64,000 nt of DNA from JABMQW01 sp964439935. GTDB taxonomy: Bacteria; Fidelibacterota; Marinisomatia; Marinisomatales; TCS56. A program made the translations under genes and the position numbers. Shown here one piece after another: positions 1 through 8,011 of this stretch; position 1 is the first letter of the stretch; every line of letters begins with the position of its first letter. The DNA lies in the NCBI GenBank assembly GCA_964439935.1, contig CAYTPW010000015.1:13544-77543 (forward strand), in the 5' to 3' direction. The notes beneath the pieces are model-generated. The model searched no databases, was not told the DNA's origin, and saw only the letters and a list, made by a program, of their open reading frames with translations.

Positions 1-1425
1 GAAGCTGCCCTGACGGATTATGCCAGCATGACGCTGGAAAACCGGGGAGATAACCGCCTGAAATGCGATCTGGTGCCCTGGGCTGAGGGTGATAAAGTTC
101 GAGCAGCGACATCCCATGCATCTCCATGGCGTACGATCCAGATTGCAGAAAAACCAGGCGACCTGATCACCTCCTACCTGATATTGAATCTTAACGAACC
201 CAATCAACTGGAGGATGTTTCCTGGATCAGGCCTGGTAAATATGTCGGAATCTGGTGGGGAATGCATATTGGTACTTACACTTGGGGATCTGGTGATAAA
301 CATGGTGCGACGACCGCGAATGTGATGCGTTACATTGATTTCGCTGCCGAGCACGGATTTTCAGGGGTGCTGGTGGAAGGTTGGAATACCGGTTGGGACG
401 GGGATTATGTAGCCAACGGTGATATCTTCAGCTTCACCGAGTTGCATCCCGATTTTGATCTGCCACAGCTCAGCGCCTACGCCGCCTCTAAAAATGTCAG
501 GATTATAGGTCATCACGAAACCAGTGCTGGTGTTGGTAATTATGAAGCACAACTGGAAGCTTCATTTTCGCTCTATAAAAAGAATAGAATCAATACCGTT
601 AAAACCGGCTATGTTGGACATGGGCAGAATATAATCCGGTATGAGGATGGTAAACCGACCGAACACCGGGAATGGCATCATGGACAGTTTATGGTGCGTC
701 ACTACCGGAGAGTTGTTGAGACGGCGGCGCGCTTCGGCATTATGCTGGACGTACATGAGCCAATCAAGGATACGGGCATTCGCCGGACCTGGCCCAACAT
801 GATGACCCGTGAAGGTGCCCGGGGACAGGAATTCAATGCCTGGGGACCCGATGGCGGTAATCCGCCTGATTATACGACGATTCTTCCTTTCACCCGCTGT
901 CTGAGCGGCCCATTCGATTTCACACCGGGTATATTTGACCTCCTGTTTGAACAGGCGAATAAACCGGATAACCGGGTTAATACTACTCTGATCAAGCAAC
1001 TGGCCCTTTATGTTGTGCTATACAGCCCCTTGCACATGGCAGCCGACCTGCCGGAAAATTACCGCGACCATCCCGCTTTTATGTTCATTAAAGATGTACC
1101 CACGGATTGGGAAACCACCAAAGTTCTGAATGGAACAATTGGTAATTACATTACCATTGCCCGTCAGGATCGAAATAGCGGTGACTGGTACATCGGTAGC
1201 ATTACCAATGAAAATGGCCGGTCCCTGGAGATTAAATTGGAATTTCTGGATCCCAAACGCGGATATCTAGCTGAAATTTATACTGATGCACCGGACGCTG
1301 ATTGGAAGACTAATCCGTATGCCTACGAAATTAAGCGGAAAGCGGTAGATCATGAAGATAGCCTGATATTGGATCTAGCTCCCGGTGGTGGCACGGCGGT
1401 AAGATTAGTTGAAGGGATAAAATAA
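1..1425 (+). CDS. Glycoside hydrolase family 97 (SusB-like alpha-glucosidase/galactosidase), 5' truncated
   Basis: The frame is open from base 1, so the gene begins outside the window; 474 residues are visible against roughly 640-740 for the family, meaning most of the N-terminal beta-sandwich is missing. The visible part is the GH97 (beta/alpha)8 barrel and C-terminal domain. Counting from the ATG at base 28, motifs are HHE (162-164), MLDVHEP (239-245), RRTWPN (252-257) and REGARGQEFNAW (261-272). The spacing of Glu244, Glu262 and Glu268 matches the Ca2+-binding and catalytic glutamates I recall for inverting SusB (E508, E526, E532), so an inverting alpha-glucoside hydrolase is favoured; a retaining alpha-galactosidase is less likely. 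Such enzymes are normally periplasmic, but the signal peptide is not in view. A secreted glycan-related lipoprotein and NamZ follow on the same strand. Confidence 0.9.
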   Translation, partial: EAALTDYASMTLENRGDNRLKCDLVPWAEGDKVRAATSHASPWRTIQIAEKPGDLITSYLILNLNEPNQLEDVSWIRPGKYVGIWWGMHIGTYTWGSGDKHGATTANVMRYIDFAAEHGFSGVLVEGWNTGWDGDYVANGDIFSFTELHPDFDLPQLSAYAASKNVRIIGHHETSAGVGNYEAQLEASFSLYKKNRINTVKTGYVGHGQNIIRYEDGKPTEHREWHHGQFMVRHYRRVVETAARFGIMLDVHEPIKDTGIRRTWPNMMTREGARGQEFNAWGPDGGNPPDYTTILPFTRCLSGPFDFTPGIFDLLFEQANKPDNRVNTTLIKQLALYVVLYSPLHMAADLPENYRDHPAFMFIKDVPTDWETTKVLNGTIGNYITIARQDRNSGDWYIGSITNENGRSLEIKLEFLDPKRGYLAEIYTDAPDADWKTNPYAYEIKRKAVDHEDSLILDLAPGGGTAVRLVEGIK

Positions 1426-1556
1426 CTGATGCTGTTAATCGAGTCTAATGACCCACAAATCACTTTTTTCGTTTAGCTTAAATTCTTTTTTTACCATTTG
1501 CATTTTGGCGAGTCAAATTAGTGTCACGATTTATTCTGAAATAAAGGGATTCACAA

Positions 1557-2360
1557 TTGAAAAATTTTATTAAAACCAAAGTAACACCACTGATTTTTAT
1601 GATCGTTCTCTTCACCGGCTGCAACCAGTCCAGGTTGGATAGCATCTGGTCCGGTGGAACAGTCGTGGTTGACGGAGATGATCAGGAATGGCGATCAATT
1701 CAGATCGTGCCAAAAGGAGAGAAGATCGCTCTCGGAATTATGAATGATGAAGCGCGGTTGTATCTTTCATTTCGTACCGCCGATCAACCGACGATCATCA
1801 GAGCCTTAAGCCTTGGATTTACAATCTGGATTGATCCCAAAGGTGGTAAGCGTAAATCATTTGGTGTGAAATATCCGGCAGGTGCTGGATTTGGTGAAAT
1901 GCGCAGATTTATGCGCCACCGGGTGGCTGGATACGATGAGCGGGAGGAGCAAATTCGGATACTGATGGGATTACAGACTATGGTTGAAATTTATGGTCAG
2001 GACAATACTTTAATCGACCGTATTTCATTGCCCGGTGTTGATGATATAAAACTGAATTCGATGTACAGCCAGGGGCAATTCATCATTGAAATGAGCATTC
2101 CTTTCTCGAGCATTACTCAACAGTTGGCCAACCAAACGATTATCCCAGGAGCAAAGATCGGAATAGGTTTCGTGGCAGGTGAAATTGATCGGGAAGCATT
2201 TCGAGATCAGTTGGCCAGTCGCGGCGGTCGGGGTGGCCGTCAACCTCGCGGTGGCATGGGTGGCCGAGGTGGAATGGGTGGTCGTCCTCCGGGTGGCAGC
2301 AACCGTCAAATGCCCGAATCCACAGAAATTTGGTTAAAGGTCAAACTGGCTGAAGGGTAG
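1557..2360 (+). CDS. Lipoprotein with carbohydrate-binding-like (CBM9/DOMON-type) domain and Gly/Arg-rich tail
   Basis: The start is a TTG preceded by AAGGGA eight bases upstream; the first 22 residues form a lipoprotein signal with lipobox LFTG-C22. After it, residues about 35-205 contain DGDDQEW, an IWIDPKGGKRKSFG segment and alternating beta-strand patterns, as in DUF1083/CBM9-like domains that bind sugars or act as sensor modules in FCB bacteria. Residues about 219-250 are a low-complexity RGG/GGM/GGR tract, followed by a short beta strand ending EIWLKVKLAEG that probably completes the sandwich around the insertion. It lies between GH97 and NamZ, which fits a role in surface or periplasmic glycan handling, though no function is proven. 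Outer-membrane lipidation is inferred from the lipobox and the lack of an obvious retention residue. Confidence 0.7.
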   Translation: MKNFIKTKVTPLIFMIVLFTGCNQSRLDSIWSGGTVVVDGDDQEWRSIQIVPKGEKIALGIMNDEARLYLSFRTADQPTIIRALSLGFTIWIDPKGGKRKSFGVKYPAGAGFGEMRRFMRHRVAGYDEREEQIRILMGLQTMVEIYGQDNTLIDRISLPGVDDIKLNSMYSQGQFIIEMSIPFSSITQQLANQTIIPGAKIGIGFVAGEIDREAFRDQLASRGGRGGRQPRGGMGGRGGMGGRPPGGSNRQMPESTEIWLKVKLAEG

Positions 2361-2563
2361 AGGTAGTTCGTTTTCACATATCAAGAATCCGATCGCTATT
2401 GTACTTTATTTAGAATTTGTCTTATTGCCAGTCAATTAGCAGTCTACCTATTAACCCTAAAAGTTGTAGCGTGCTTGATATTGAAGTTCACTACTCCTGG
2501 TCACAAATATTGTTATTAAACGACTGTATATGGAAATTCGCTTTGGTAATCGGGAGATAATCA

Positions 2564-3850
2564 ATGTTTAATAGGCTGATTTTGAAAATTTCAGGCGTAG
2601 TGCTAGCAATTTTTCTTTCAGGTTGTGCTGCTATCGCTCCTGTTGGGACTGGCGTAAAAATTACCGAAGAGCCAGCCAGGGTGGTAACCGGTGTTGAACA
2701 ATTAAAGCGCCAGGATTTCACCATGCTTGTGGGCAAGCGCGTGGGTCTGGTGACCAATGCCACCGGTGTTGATTGGAACCTGCGTTCCACCGTTGATCTG
2801 CTGTATGAAGCGAATAATGTAAATCTGGTAGCATTATACGGTCCCGAACACGGCGTGCGCGGAGCCCAGACCGCCGGTGAACATGTCACTTTTTATACTG
2901 ATGAAAGAACCGGTTTACCGGTTTACTCGTTGTATGGCAAGACTCGCAAACCGACCCCGGAAATGTTACAGGATGTGGATGTATTGGTTTATGATATCCA
3001 GGGAATCGGCTGCCGCTCTTATACTTTCATCAGTACTCTGGGCGTGTGCATGGAAGCCTGCGCTGAGAATAGTGTTGAATTTATGGTGCTGGACCGCCCC
3101 AATCCCTTGGGGGGCAATCGGATTGAGGGGAATCTGGTGGAGACCGGTTATTTTTCATTTGTCAGTCAATTTCCAGTGCCCTATGTCTATGGTCTTACTG
3201 TTGGTGAATTTGCACGAATGTTAAATGGCGAGATGATGCTGGAAGATGGTATTCAATGCGACCTGGCCGTGATACCAATGAAAAACTGGCGGCGCACGAT
3301 GACCTATGAAAACACCGGCCTGGAGTGGGTGCCCACATCGCCGCATATCCCGCACAAATATTCTCCGCTCCATTATGTCAGCTCCGGAGTTATGGGTGAA
3401 TTAGGTGTTATCTCTGAAGGAGTTGGTTATACCGCGCCCTTCCAGTTGATCGGCGCAGAATGGGTGGATCCTGATGCGATCGCAGCGGAATTGAATGCTT
3501 TAGCTCTCCCCGGGATAATCTTCCGTCCTGTTGTTTACAAACCGTATTACGGACGTGATATGGGGACTTATCTGGGTGGTGTTCAGGTTCATATCATTGA
3601 TCCGGCTGAAGTCAATCTCCTGAGTCTGCAGTATCGCTATTTGGAAGCACTGATTAAGCTGTACCCGGATAAAAATCCGTTCGAACTGGCCAAGCAAAAT
3701 CGACTGCGCATGTTTGATAAGGTGGCGGGGACGAACAAGGTTCGGGAATTGTTCAATCAGAATTATCGTTACAGTGACATCGAGGATTTCCTGAATAAGG
3801 ATGTGGAATCATTCAGGGAGCGGGTAAAAAAATATTATCTGTATAATTAA
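2564..3850 (+). CDS. namZ: Exo-beta-N-acetylmuramidase NamZ-like lipoprotein (DUF1343, GH171)
   Basis: The protein has 428 residues and an N-terminal lipoprotein signal with lipobox FLSG-C21. The rest is a full-length DUF1343 domain: GKRVGLVTNATGVD, ALYGPEHGVRG, VYSLYGKTRKPTPEML, DVLVYDIQGIGCRSYTF, DRPNPLGG and YVYGLTVGEFARMLNGE are all family landmarks. NamZ (GH171) removes terminal MurNAc from the non-reducing end of peptidoglycan fragments, so the expected role is cell-wall recycling at the membrane. The ATG follows GGGAGAT at normal spacing. It is not obviously in an operon with the upstream lipoprotein because 200 bases separate them. Its 3' neighbour is convergent. Assignment to the family is firm; enzymatic activity is inferred from characterised members. 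Confidence 0.9.
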   Translation: MFNRLILKISGVVLAIFLSGCAAIAPVGTGVKITEEPARVVTGVEQLKRQDFTMLVGKRVGLVTNATGVDWNLRSTVDLLYEANNVNLVALYGPEHGVRGAQTAGEHVTFYTDERTGLPVYSLYGKTRKPTPEMLQDVDVLVYDIQGIGCRSYTFISTLGVCMEACAENSVEFMVLDRPNPLGGNRIEGNLVETGYFSFVSQFPVPYVYGLTVGEFARMLNGEMMLEDGIQCDLAVIPMKNWRRTMTYENTGLEWVPTSPHIPHKYSPLHYVSSGVMGELGVISEGVGYTAPFQLIGAEWVDPDAIAAELNALALPGIIFRPVVYKPYYGRDMGTYLGGVQVHIIDPAEVNLLSLQYRYLEALIKLYPDKNPFELAKQNRLRMFDKVAGTNKVRELFNQNYRYSDIEDFLNKDVESFRERVKKYYLYN

Positions 3851-3903
3851 TTCAGTGGCAATATAAAAAAGGTATCGCTGGCAATTATGGTAGCGATCAG
3901 CGA

Positions 3904-5220
3904 TTAACCCCGGGCAATCCACCGGACAATATTACGTAATTTTGGAGGTGTTCCCTGAAGGAGGATACCTACGCGAAAGATTCGTCCTCCGGCCCAGACA
4001 CTGAATATGGCAAAAGCCAGAACGATCAGAACTCCAGCCCAGGGCTGCCAGGACGGGATAGCCATCGGAGTACTCATCCGCAGGACCATCAGCATCGGTG
4101 TAAATGGTGGAAATAGACTTGCCCAGGTAGCAAAGGCACTGAGTGGTTCCTTCAAAACCGGAAACATGATGAACATGGGGATCATAGAGGGTAGCATCAC
4201 CGGCATGGTCAGATTTTGAGCATCTTTAGCATCATTACAGGCCGAACCGAAGGCGGCCAGGATTGATCCCATCATGGTGATGTGCAGGATCAGAAAAGTA
4301 AAGAACCAGGGCAGGACATCCAGCGGTATACGATCTTCCACGCCCAGTTTGGTTATTGCGAAGAGACCTACGATGACATAGACAATTGCCCCGGTTAAAG
4401 CTACACCCAGGCCACCAAGTACCTTGCCGATCATAAATTGAAATGGACGGACAGACCCCAAGATAACCTCAGCGATTCGCTGGGTTTTCTCTTCCATCAC
4501 GGAATTCAGGAGTGGCACGGCACCCATCATTGTCATAATGAACATCAACATCATCATGATCAACGGAGCCCCCAGCGCCTCCAGTTCACCAGTATGTTCC
4601 GCATCTTTGACCGCGCCGGTTTCATCATCCAGGGTTACCAGACCCATCCCTTCAACATTGATCCAGTGAAACAGGTCGGTAACATCGGATTCCGCAATTC
4701 CGGCTTCTTCAAGGCGGTAGCGCCGCAGTCGGTCATTGATGGGTTGCCGCAACCAGCGCCGCAGGTCATCCATAGCTGTGTTTTCACCGTGGAAAGAGAT
4801 CTGTGCCCGCTTCCGGTCTTCCCCGGGGTGAGCAACATCGGGACCGATTTCCAGGAAGGCGTATAATTCCTTATTACGTATTTTGTTCGATAACTCCAGG
4901 CGCTGGGCCAGCGGATCGTCCGGGTCAGGTTCGATTTCCTCCAGCAGATAAGCCGGTTGAATCTTCTTCCCTGTTTCTTGATCATAAACTGTTTTAGCGT
5001 TTCTTTCCTCAGCCAGGTTAATCATGTATTCAGCAATTATTCCGGAATGGTCAATCACAGCAACCCGTTTATCAGTTGTATCGACCTGCCCTTCCAGAAA
5101 GGTTATAGCCAGAAAACTGCCGCTCATGAAGATGGGCGCGATGACCAGGCCAATGATGAATCCTTTTGTCTTTACCGTTGCTATGTATTCACGCAGGGCG
5201 ATTTTCAGAGCTTTAACCAT
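3904..5220 (-). CDS. ABC-2 type transporter permease (NatB-like)
   Basis: This 438-residue membrane protein opens with a short cytoplasmic segment and one transmembrane helix (about 21-42, KGFIIGLVIAPIFMSGS). A soluble periplasmic domain of about 170 residues follows, then a cluster of five or six helices from about residue 220 to 425. This is the NatB/ABC2_membrane_3 layout, and MEEKTQRIAEVILGSVRP is the usual cytoplasmic loop after the second helix. Its start overlaps the end of the upstream ATPase gene by 8 bases, so the two are translationally coupled. NatAB pairs export sodium or act as stress exporters; the substrate cannot be read from the sequence. Transcription converges with namZ. 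Confidence 0.85.
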   Translation of the reverse strand: MVKALKIALREYIATVKTKGFIIGLVIAPIFMSGSFLAITFLEGQVDTTDKRVAVIDHSGIIAEYMINLAEERNAKTVYDQETGKKIQPAYLLEEIEPDPDDPLAQRLELSNKIRNKELYAFLEIGPDVAHPGEDRKRAQISFHGENTAMDDLRRWLRQPINDRLRRYRLEEAGIAESDVTDLFHWINVEGMGLVTLDDETGAVKDAEHTGELEALGAPLIMMMLMFIMTMMGAVPLLNSVMEEKTQRIAEVILGSVRPFQFMIGKVLGGLGVALTGAIVYVIVGLFAITKLGVEDRIPLDVLPWFFTFLILHITMMGSILAAFGSACNDAKDAQNLTMPVMLPSMIPMFIMFPVLKEPLSAFATWASLFPPFTPMLMVLRMSTPMAIPSWQPWAGVLIVLAFAIFSVWAGGRIFRVGILLQGTPPKLRNIVRWIARG

Positions 5221-6124
5221 AATTAAGCTCCTCAGCCTCTGGGCCAGCTATTCGAATGAAAATATCATGCAATGATGGCCGGACTGTTTCGAAGCTGGTT
5301 ATCCGGGTCTGCCTGATAATCTCCGTCAGAACATCCTGTGGATCTGTCCCCGGAGACATGCGCAATTCTTTCATCCGGCCGTAATTATTGACTTTTTCCA
5401 CCCCGTTTATGCCGTTCAATAGTGGCTGATCATCTTCCATGCGAATCCGGATTGTATCATTGCCGTACTTGTCTTGAATGCTGTTTAACGTACCATCCAA
5501 AACCTTTTTTCCTTTGAAGATCATAAAGATAAAATCACACATTTTTTCTGCTACGGCCATATCATGTGTCGAAAAAATCACCGTGGTTCCCTGGGTCTGC
5601 AATTCCAAAATAGCATCTTTCAGAATATCCATATTGACCGGGTCCAGTCCGCTGAAAGGCTCATCCAGGATTACCAGTTCGGGTTTGGCTACAATGGTAG
5701 CAATGAATTGAGCCTTCTGGCTCATCCCTTTACTAAGGGTCTGTACTTTTTTATCAGCCCACTCCGCCAGGTCCAGCCGTTCCAGCCAGTTGTCCACTTC
5801 CTGGGCCACGTTGCTGCCGTTTTTAAGGTCACCATAAAATCGCAGGACTTCCCGCACCTTCATGGTCTTATATAATCCCCGCTCTTCAGGTAGATAACCG
5901 ATGCGATCTGAAGAAGCACCGTGAATTTCATCTCCGAATACGCGAATTTCTCCACTGTCCGGATAATAAATATTCATAATCATACGCAGGGTGGTAGTCT
6001 TACCAGATCCATTTGGTCCGATGAAACCATAGATACTGCCCTGGGGGACATTCAGTGATAAATCGTTTACGGCGGTGACCCGGCCGAATGATTTGGTAAC
6101 ACTATCAAGTATAACGGTATTCAT
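5213..6124 (-). CDS. ABC transporter ATP-binding protein (NatA-like)
   Basis: This 303-residue protein is a single ABC ATPase domain plus the C-terminal DUF4162 extension usual for NatA-type exporters. Visible motifs are Walker A GPNGSGKTT (about 36-44), a signature LSKGMSQKAQ (the LSGGQ equivalent), Walker B LVILDEPFSGLDP and the switch histidine in STHD. LSKGM is the normal form in this subfamily. The C-terminal region ends with the VRPSLHDIFIRIAG element typical of the extension. The gene precedes and overlaps its permease, forming a two-gene unit on the minus strand. It energises export of an unknown substrate from the cytoplasmic side. Confidence 0.9.
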   Translation of the reverse strand: MNTVILDSVTKSFGRVTAVNDLSLNVPQGSIYGFIGPNGSGKTTTLRMIMNIYYPDSGEIRVFGDEIHGASSDRIGYLPEERGLYKTMKVREVLRFYGDLKNGSNVAQEVDNWLERLDLAEWADKKVQTLSKGMSQKAQFIATIVAKPELVILDEPFSGLDPVNMDILKDAILELQTQGTTVIFSTHDMAVAEKMCDFIFMIFKGKKVLDGTLNSIQDKYGNDTIRIRMEDDQPLLNGINGVEKVNNYGRMKELRMSPGTDPQDVLTEIIRQTRITSFETVRPSLHDIFIRIAGPEAEELNYG

Positions 6125-6293
6125 TTGTTTCCATTTTAGATTATTTCAAGCGGGAAATTAATATTTTTTATGAACCAACAATGAAAAAATGTTGTCGATA
6201 TTCAGGAAAATATAGACCTGTCATCCACATCGATCACTCTAATTTGTTTGATATCTGCAGGTGACCTGAATGGAAATACGGCCGTACCAATAA

Positions 6294-6320
6294 AAAAGCC
6301 ACCCAATATGAGTGGCTTTT
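6294..6320 (-). terminator. Rho-independent terminator downstream of trpB
   Basis: A perfect 9-bp stem AAAAGCCAC/GTGGCTTTT encloses a 9-base loop. Read on the minus strand it is followed by a further T-rich run (TTTTTTA), 26 bases past the trpB stop codon. It lies before the NatA gene on the same strand and so would separate the two units. Confidence 0.85.
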
Positions 6321-6345
6321 CAGGGTATTGTTTATTCGTCTGTAA

Positions 6346-7710
6346 TCAACCTATTAACGGAAGACCATTTAACTTAGTCAGACTTTCCTGCAGTGTTGCG
6401 TTTTCAAGAGCATGGTCAGCTAAGTTCCCGGCCAGATAATTGGTGTAGGCCGACATATCAAAATAGCCATGGCCCGAAAGGTTGAACAGGATCGTTTTTT
6501 CCTTTCCTTCTTCCTTGGCCTGCAGGGCTTGAAGTACAGCACCATGGATCGCATGACCGGATTCCGGGGCTGGTATTATGCCTTCACTGCGGGTAAACTT
6601 GATTGCTGAATCAAAGACTTCCAGCTGTGGATATGCCTTAGCCCGGATCAAGCCGTCTTTCACAAGTTGACACAAAAGGGGTGCATCACCATGATAACGC
6701 AGTCCGCCGGCGTGAATCGCCTCGGGGATGAAATTATGTCCCAGGGTGTACATGGGGCTCAGCGGTGTCAGTTGGGCTGTATCTCCGAAATCGTAGCGGT
6801 ACTCACCTTTGGTCAGGGTCGGACAGGAAGCCGGCTCAGTAGCCAGAAAATCGATTTCCCTGCCATTGATTTTATCCCGTAAGAAGGGGAAGGCCAACCC
6901 GCTGAAATTTGAACCGCCACCGACACAGCCAATGATTACATCGGGGTAATCGCCAGCGATTTCCATCTGTTTGACGGCTTCTTCGCCAACAATAGTCTGG
7001 TGTAACAGTACGTGATTCAGGACTGATCCCAGTGAATATCTGGTATCGGCTCGACCGGCGGCATCTTCCACTGCCTCGGAAATTGCGATTCCCAAACTTC
7101 CGGGAGTATCGGGAATTTCAGCCAGAATTTTACGGCCCGATTCAGTATCCGGGCTGGGACTGGCTACAATCGAAGCACCAAAAGTCTCAATCATCGCTTT
7201 CCGATACGGTTTTTGATCAAAGCTGATTTTGACCATATATACTTTTACCTGTAGCCCAAACAGTCCTCCGGCAAACGCTAATGAGCTGCCCCATTGACCG
7301 GCACCGGTCTCGGTCGCCAATCGTTTCACACCTTCCTGCTGACTGTAATAAGCCTGGGCTACGGAAGTATTCGGTTTATGACTGCCGGTAGGACTCACGC
7401 CCTCATATTTATAATAGATCTTTGCCGGTGTGGCGAGTGCTTTTTCCAGGCGATACGCCCGAACGAGGGGTGACGGCCTCCAGAGAGTTAGCGCTTCCAG
7501 CACCGGTTCCGGGATTGGGATATAGCGTTCCTGGCTGACCTCTTGCATAATCAATGCCATGGGGAAAAGGGGTGCCAGGTCTTCTGGTCCGAGTGGTTTG
7601 AGCGTCCCGGGATGCAGAGTGGGCGGTGGTTGATGAGGCATGTCGGCGGCAATATTATACCAGCTTCGTGGCATTTCATTTTCAGATAGGTAAATCTTGG
7701 TTTGTTGCAT
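6346..7710 (-). CDS. trpB: Tryptophan synthase beta-like protein, TrpB2 type
   Basis: This 454-residue fold-type II PLP enzyme carries the long N-terminal extension of TrpB2 proteins (RSWYNIAADMP, then PPPTLHPGTLKPLGPEDLAPLFP). The PLP lysine is Lys112 in GSHKPNTS, the catalytic Glu is Glu134 in ETGAGQWGSSLAF, and a phosphate-binding GGGSN loop lies near residue 260. It condenses indole with serine (or salvages free indole) to make tryptophan in the cytoplasm. TrpB2 enzymes are known to work without a tight TrpA partner, and no trpA or other trp gene is in this window. A leader peptide with four closely spaced Trp-related codons and a terminator-like hairpin precede it by 112 bases, which suggests control by tryptophan supply. 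A clear terminator follows. Orphan location plus dedicated leader fits a stand-alone salvage gene. Confidence 0.93.
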   Translation of the reverse strand: MQQTKIYLSENEMPRSWYNIAADMPHQPPPTLHPGTLKPLGPEDLAPLFPMALIMQEVSQERYIPIPEPVLEALTLWRPSPLVRAYRLEKALATPAKIYYKYEGVSPTGSHKPNTSVAQAYYSQQEGVKRLATETGAGQWGSSLAFAGGLFGLQVKVYMVKISFDQKPYRKAMIETFGASIVASPSPDTESGRKILAEIPDTPGSLGIAISEAVEDAAGRADTRYSLGSVLNHVLLHQTIVGEEAVKQMEIAGDYPDVIIGCVGGGSNFSGLAFPFLRDKINGREIDFLATEPASCPTLTKGEYRYDFGDTAQLTPLSPMYTLGHNFIPEAIHAGGLRYHGDAPLLCQLVKDGLIRAKAYPQLEVFDSAIKFTRSEGIIPAPESGHAIHGAVLQALQAKEEGKEKTILFNLSGHGYFDMSAYTNYLAGNLADHALENATLQESLTKLNGLPLIG

Positions 7711-7817
7711 GATTTCAAAATCCTTAATTGGAGAAGTCCGATCGTAATTAACAGACCGGTTTCTCGGTTAATTATTGATTATTGGTATATAGATCGATAA
7801 TACGCCCGTGGGCGCTG

Positions 7818-7843
7818 AAAAATTAATTGGCCCGGGTGGGCCA
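7818..7843 (-). promoter_or_regulatory. Candidate trp attenuator hairpin
   Basis: On the minus strand the end of the leader peptide ORF forms TGGCCC-ACCC-GGGCCA, a 6-bp GC-rich stem with a 4-base loop, followed by ATTAA and five T residues. The 5' arm starts in the third Trp codon of the leader. Alternative pairings are visible: GGTG/CACC across the Trp codons, and CGGGC with the downstream GCGCCC (7811-7816 region). This is the kind of mutually exclusive folding used in ribosome-mediated attenuation. The hairpin sits inside the leader ORF rather than after it, which is unusual, so the exact mechanism is open. Confidence 0.5.
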
Positions 7844-7897
7844 CCAGGTCCAGCCGTGAATGGCTGATATTTGAGCGGTATGATTCTTAGTGCTCAT
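7823..7897 (-). CDS. Tryptophan-rich leader peptide upstream of trpB (trpL-like)
   Basis: This is a 24-codon ORF with ATG at 7897 and TAA at 7823-7825, reading MSTKNHTAQ... and ending HGWTWWPTRAN. Three Trp codons occur within four consecutive codons (TGG ACC TGG TGG), a rare residue that makes chance occurrence just ahead of a tryptophan synthase gene improbable. Leader peptides with clustered Trp codons control trp genes by ribosome stalling in many bacteria. Here the stall site overlaps the 5' arm of a terminator-like hairpin. No strong Shine-Dalgarno is visible before the ATG (CGTCACC), which is common in FCB genomes. A loose promoter (TTGCAC, 16 bases, TAAAAT) lies just upstream. A smaller hairpin CAGCC-N6-GGCTG immediately precedes the Trp codons. 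Product function is regulatory, in cis; peptide function in trans is not expected. Confidence 0.75.
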   Translation of the reverse strand: MSTKNHTAQISAIHGWTWWPTRAN

Positions 7898-8011
7898 GGT
7901 GACGGCGAATTTTAATCAAATATAGTTACTGTGCAATGATTTTATCAGTCGATTCGATTTGCGTGGTTTTGGAAAATCTTTATACCAATTCTGGATTGTA
8001 TCCTTAGATTG

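Noticed and set aside
562..999. Long minus-strand open frame inside the GH97 gene
   Set aside because: Shadow of the strong plus-strand GH97 coding frame; no family features.
3874..3904. ATCGCTG/CAGCGAT inverted repeat between namZ and the permease
   Set aside because: Loop of 17 bases, overlap with a stop codon and no T-run; too weak to call a terminator.
4438..4866. 142-codon plus-strand open frame inside the NatB-like permease gene
   Set aside because: Antisense shadow; His-rich composition arises from the complement of Met/Ile codons in membrane helices.
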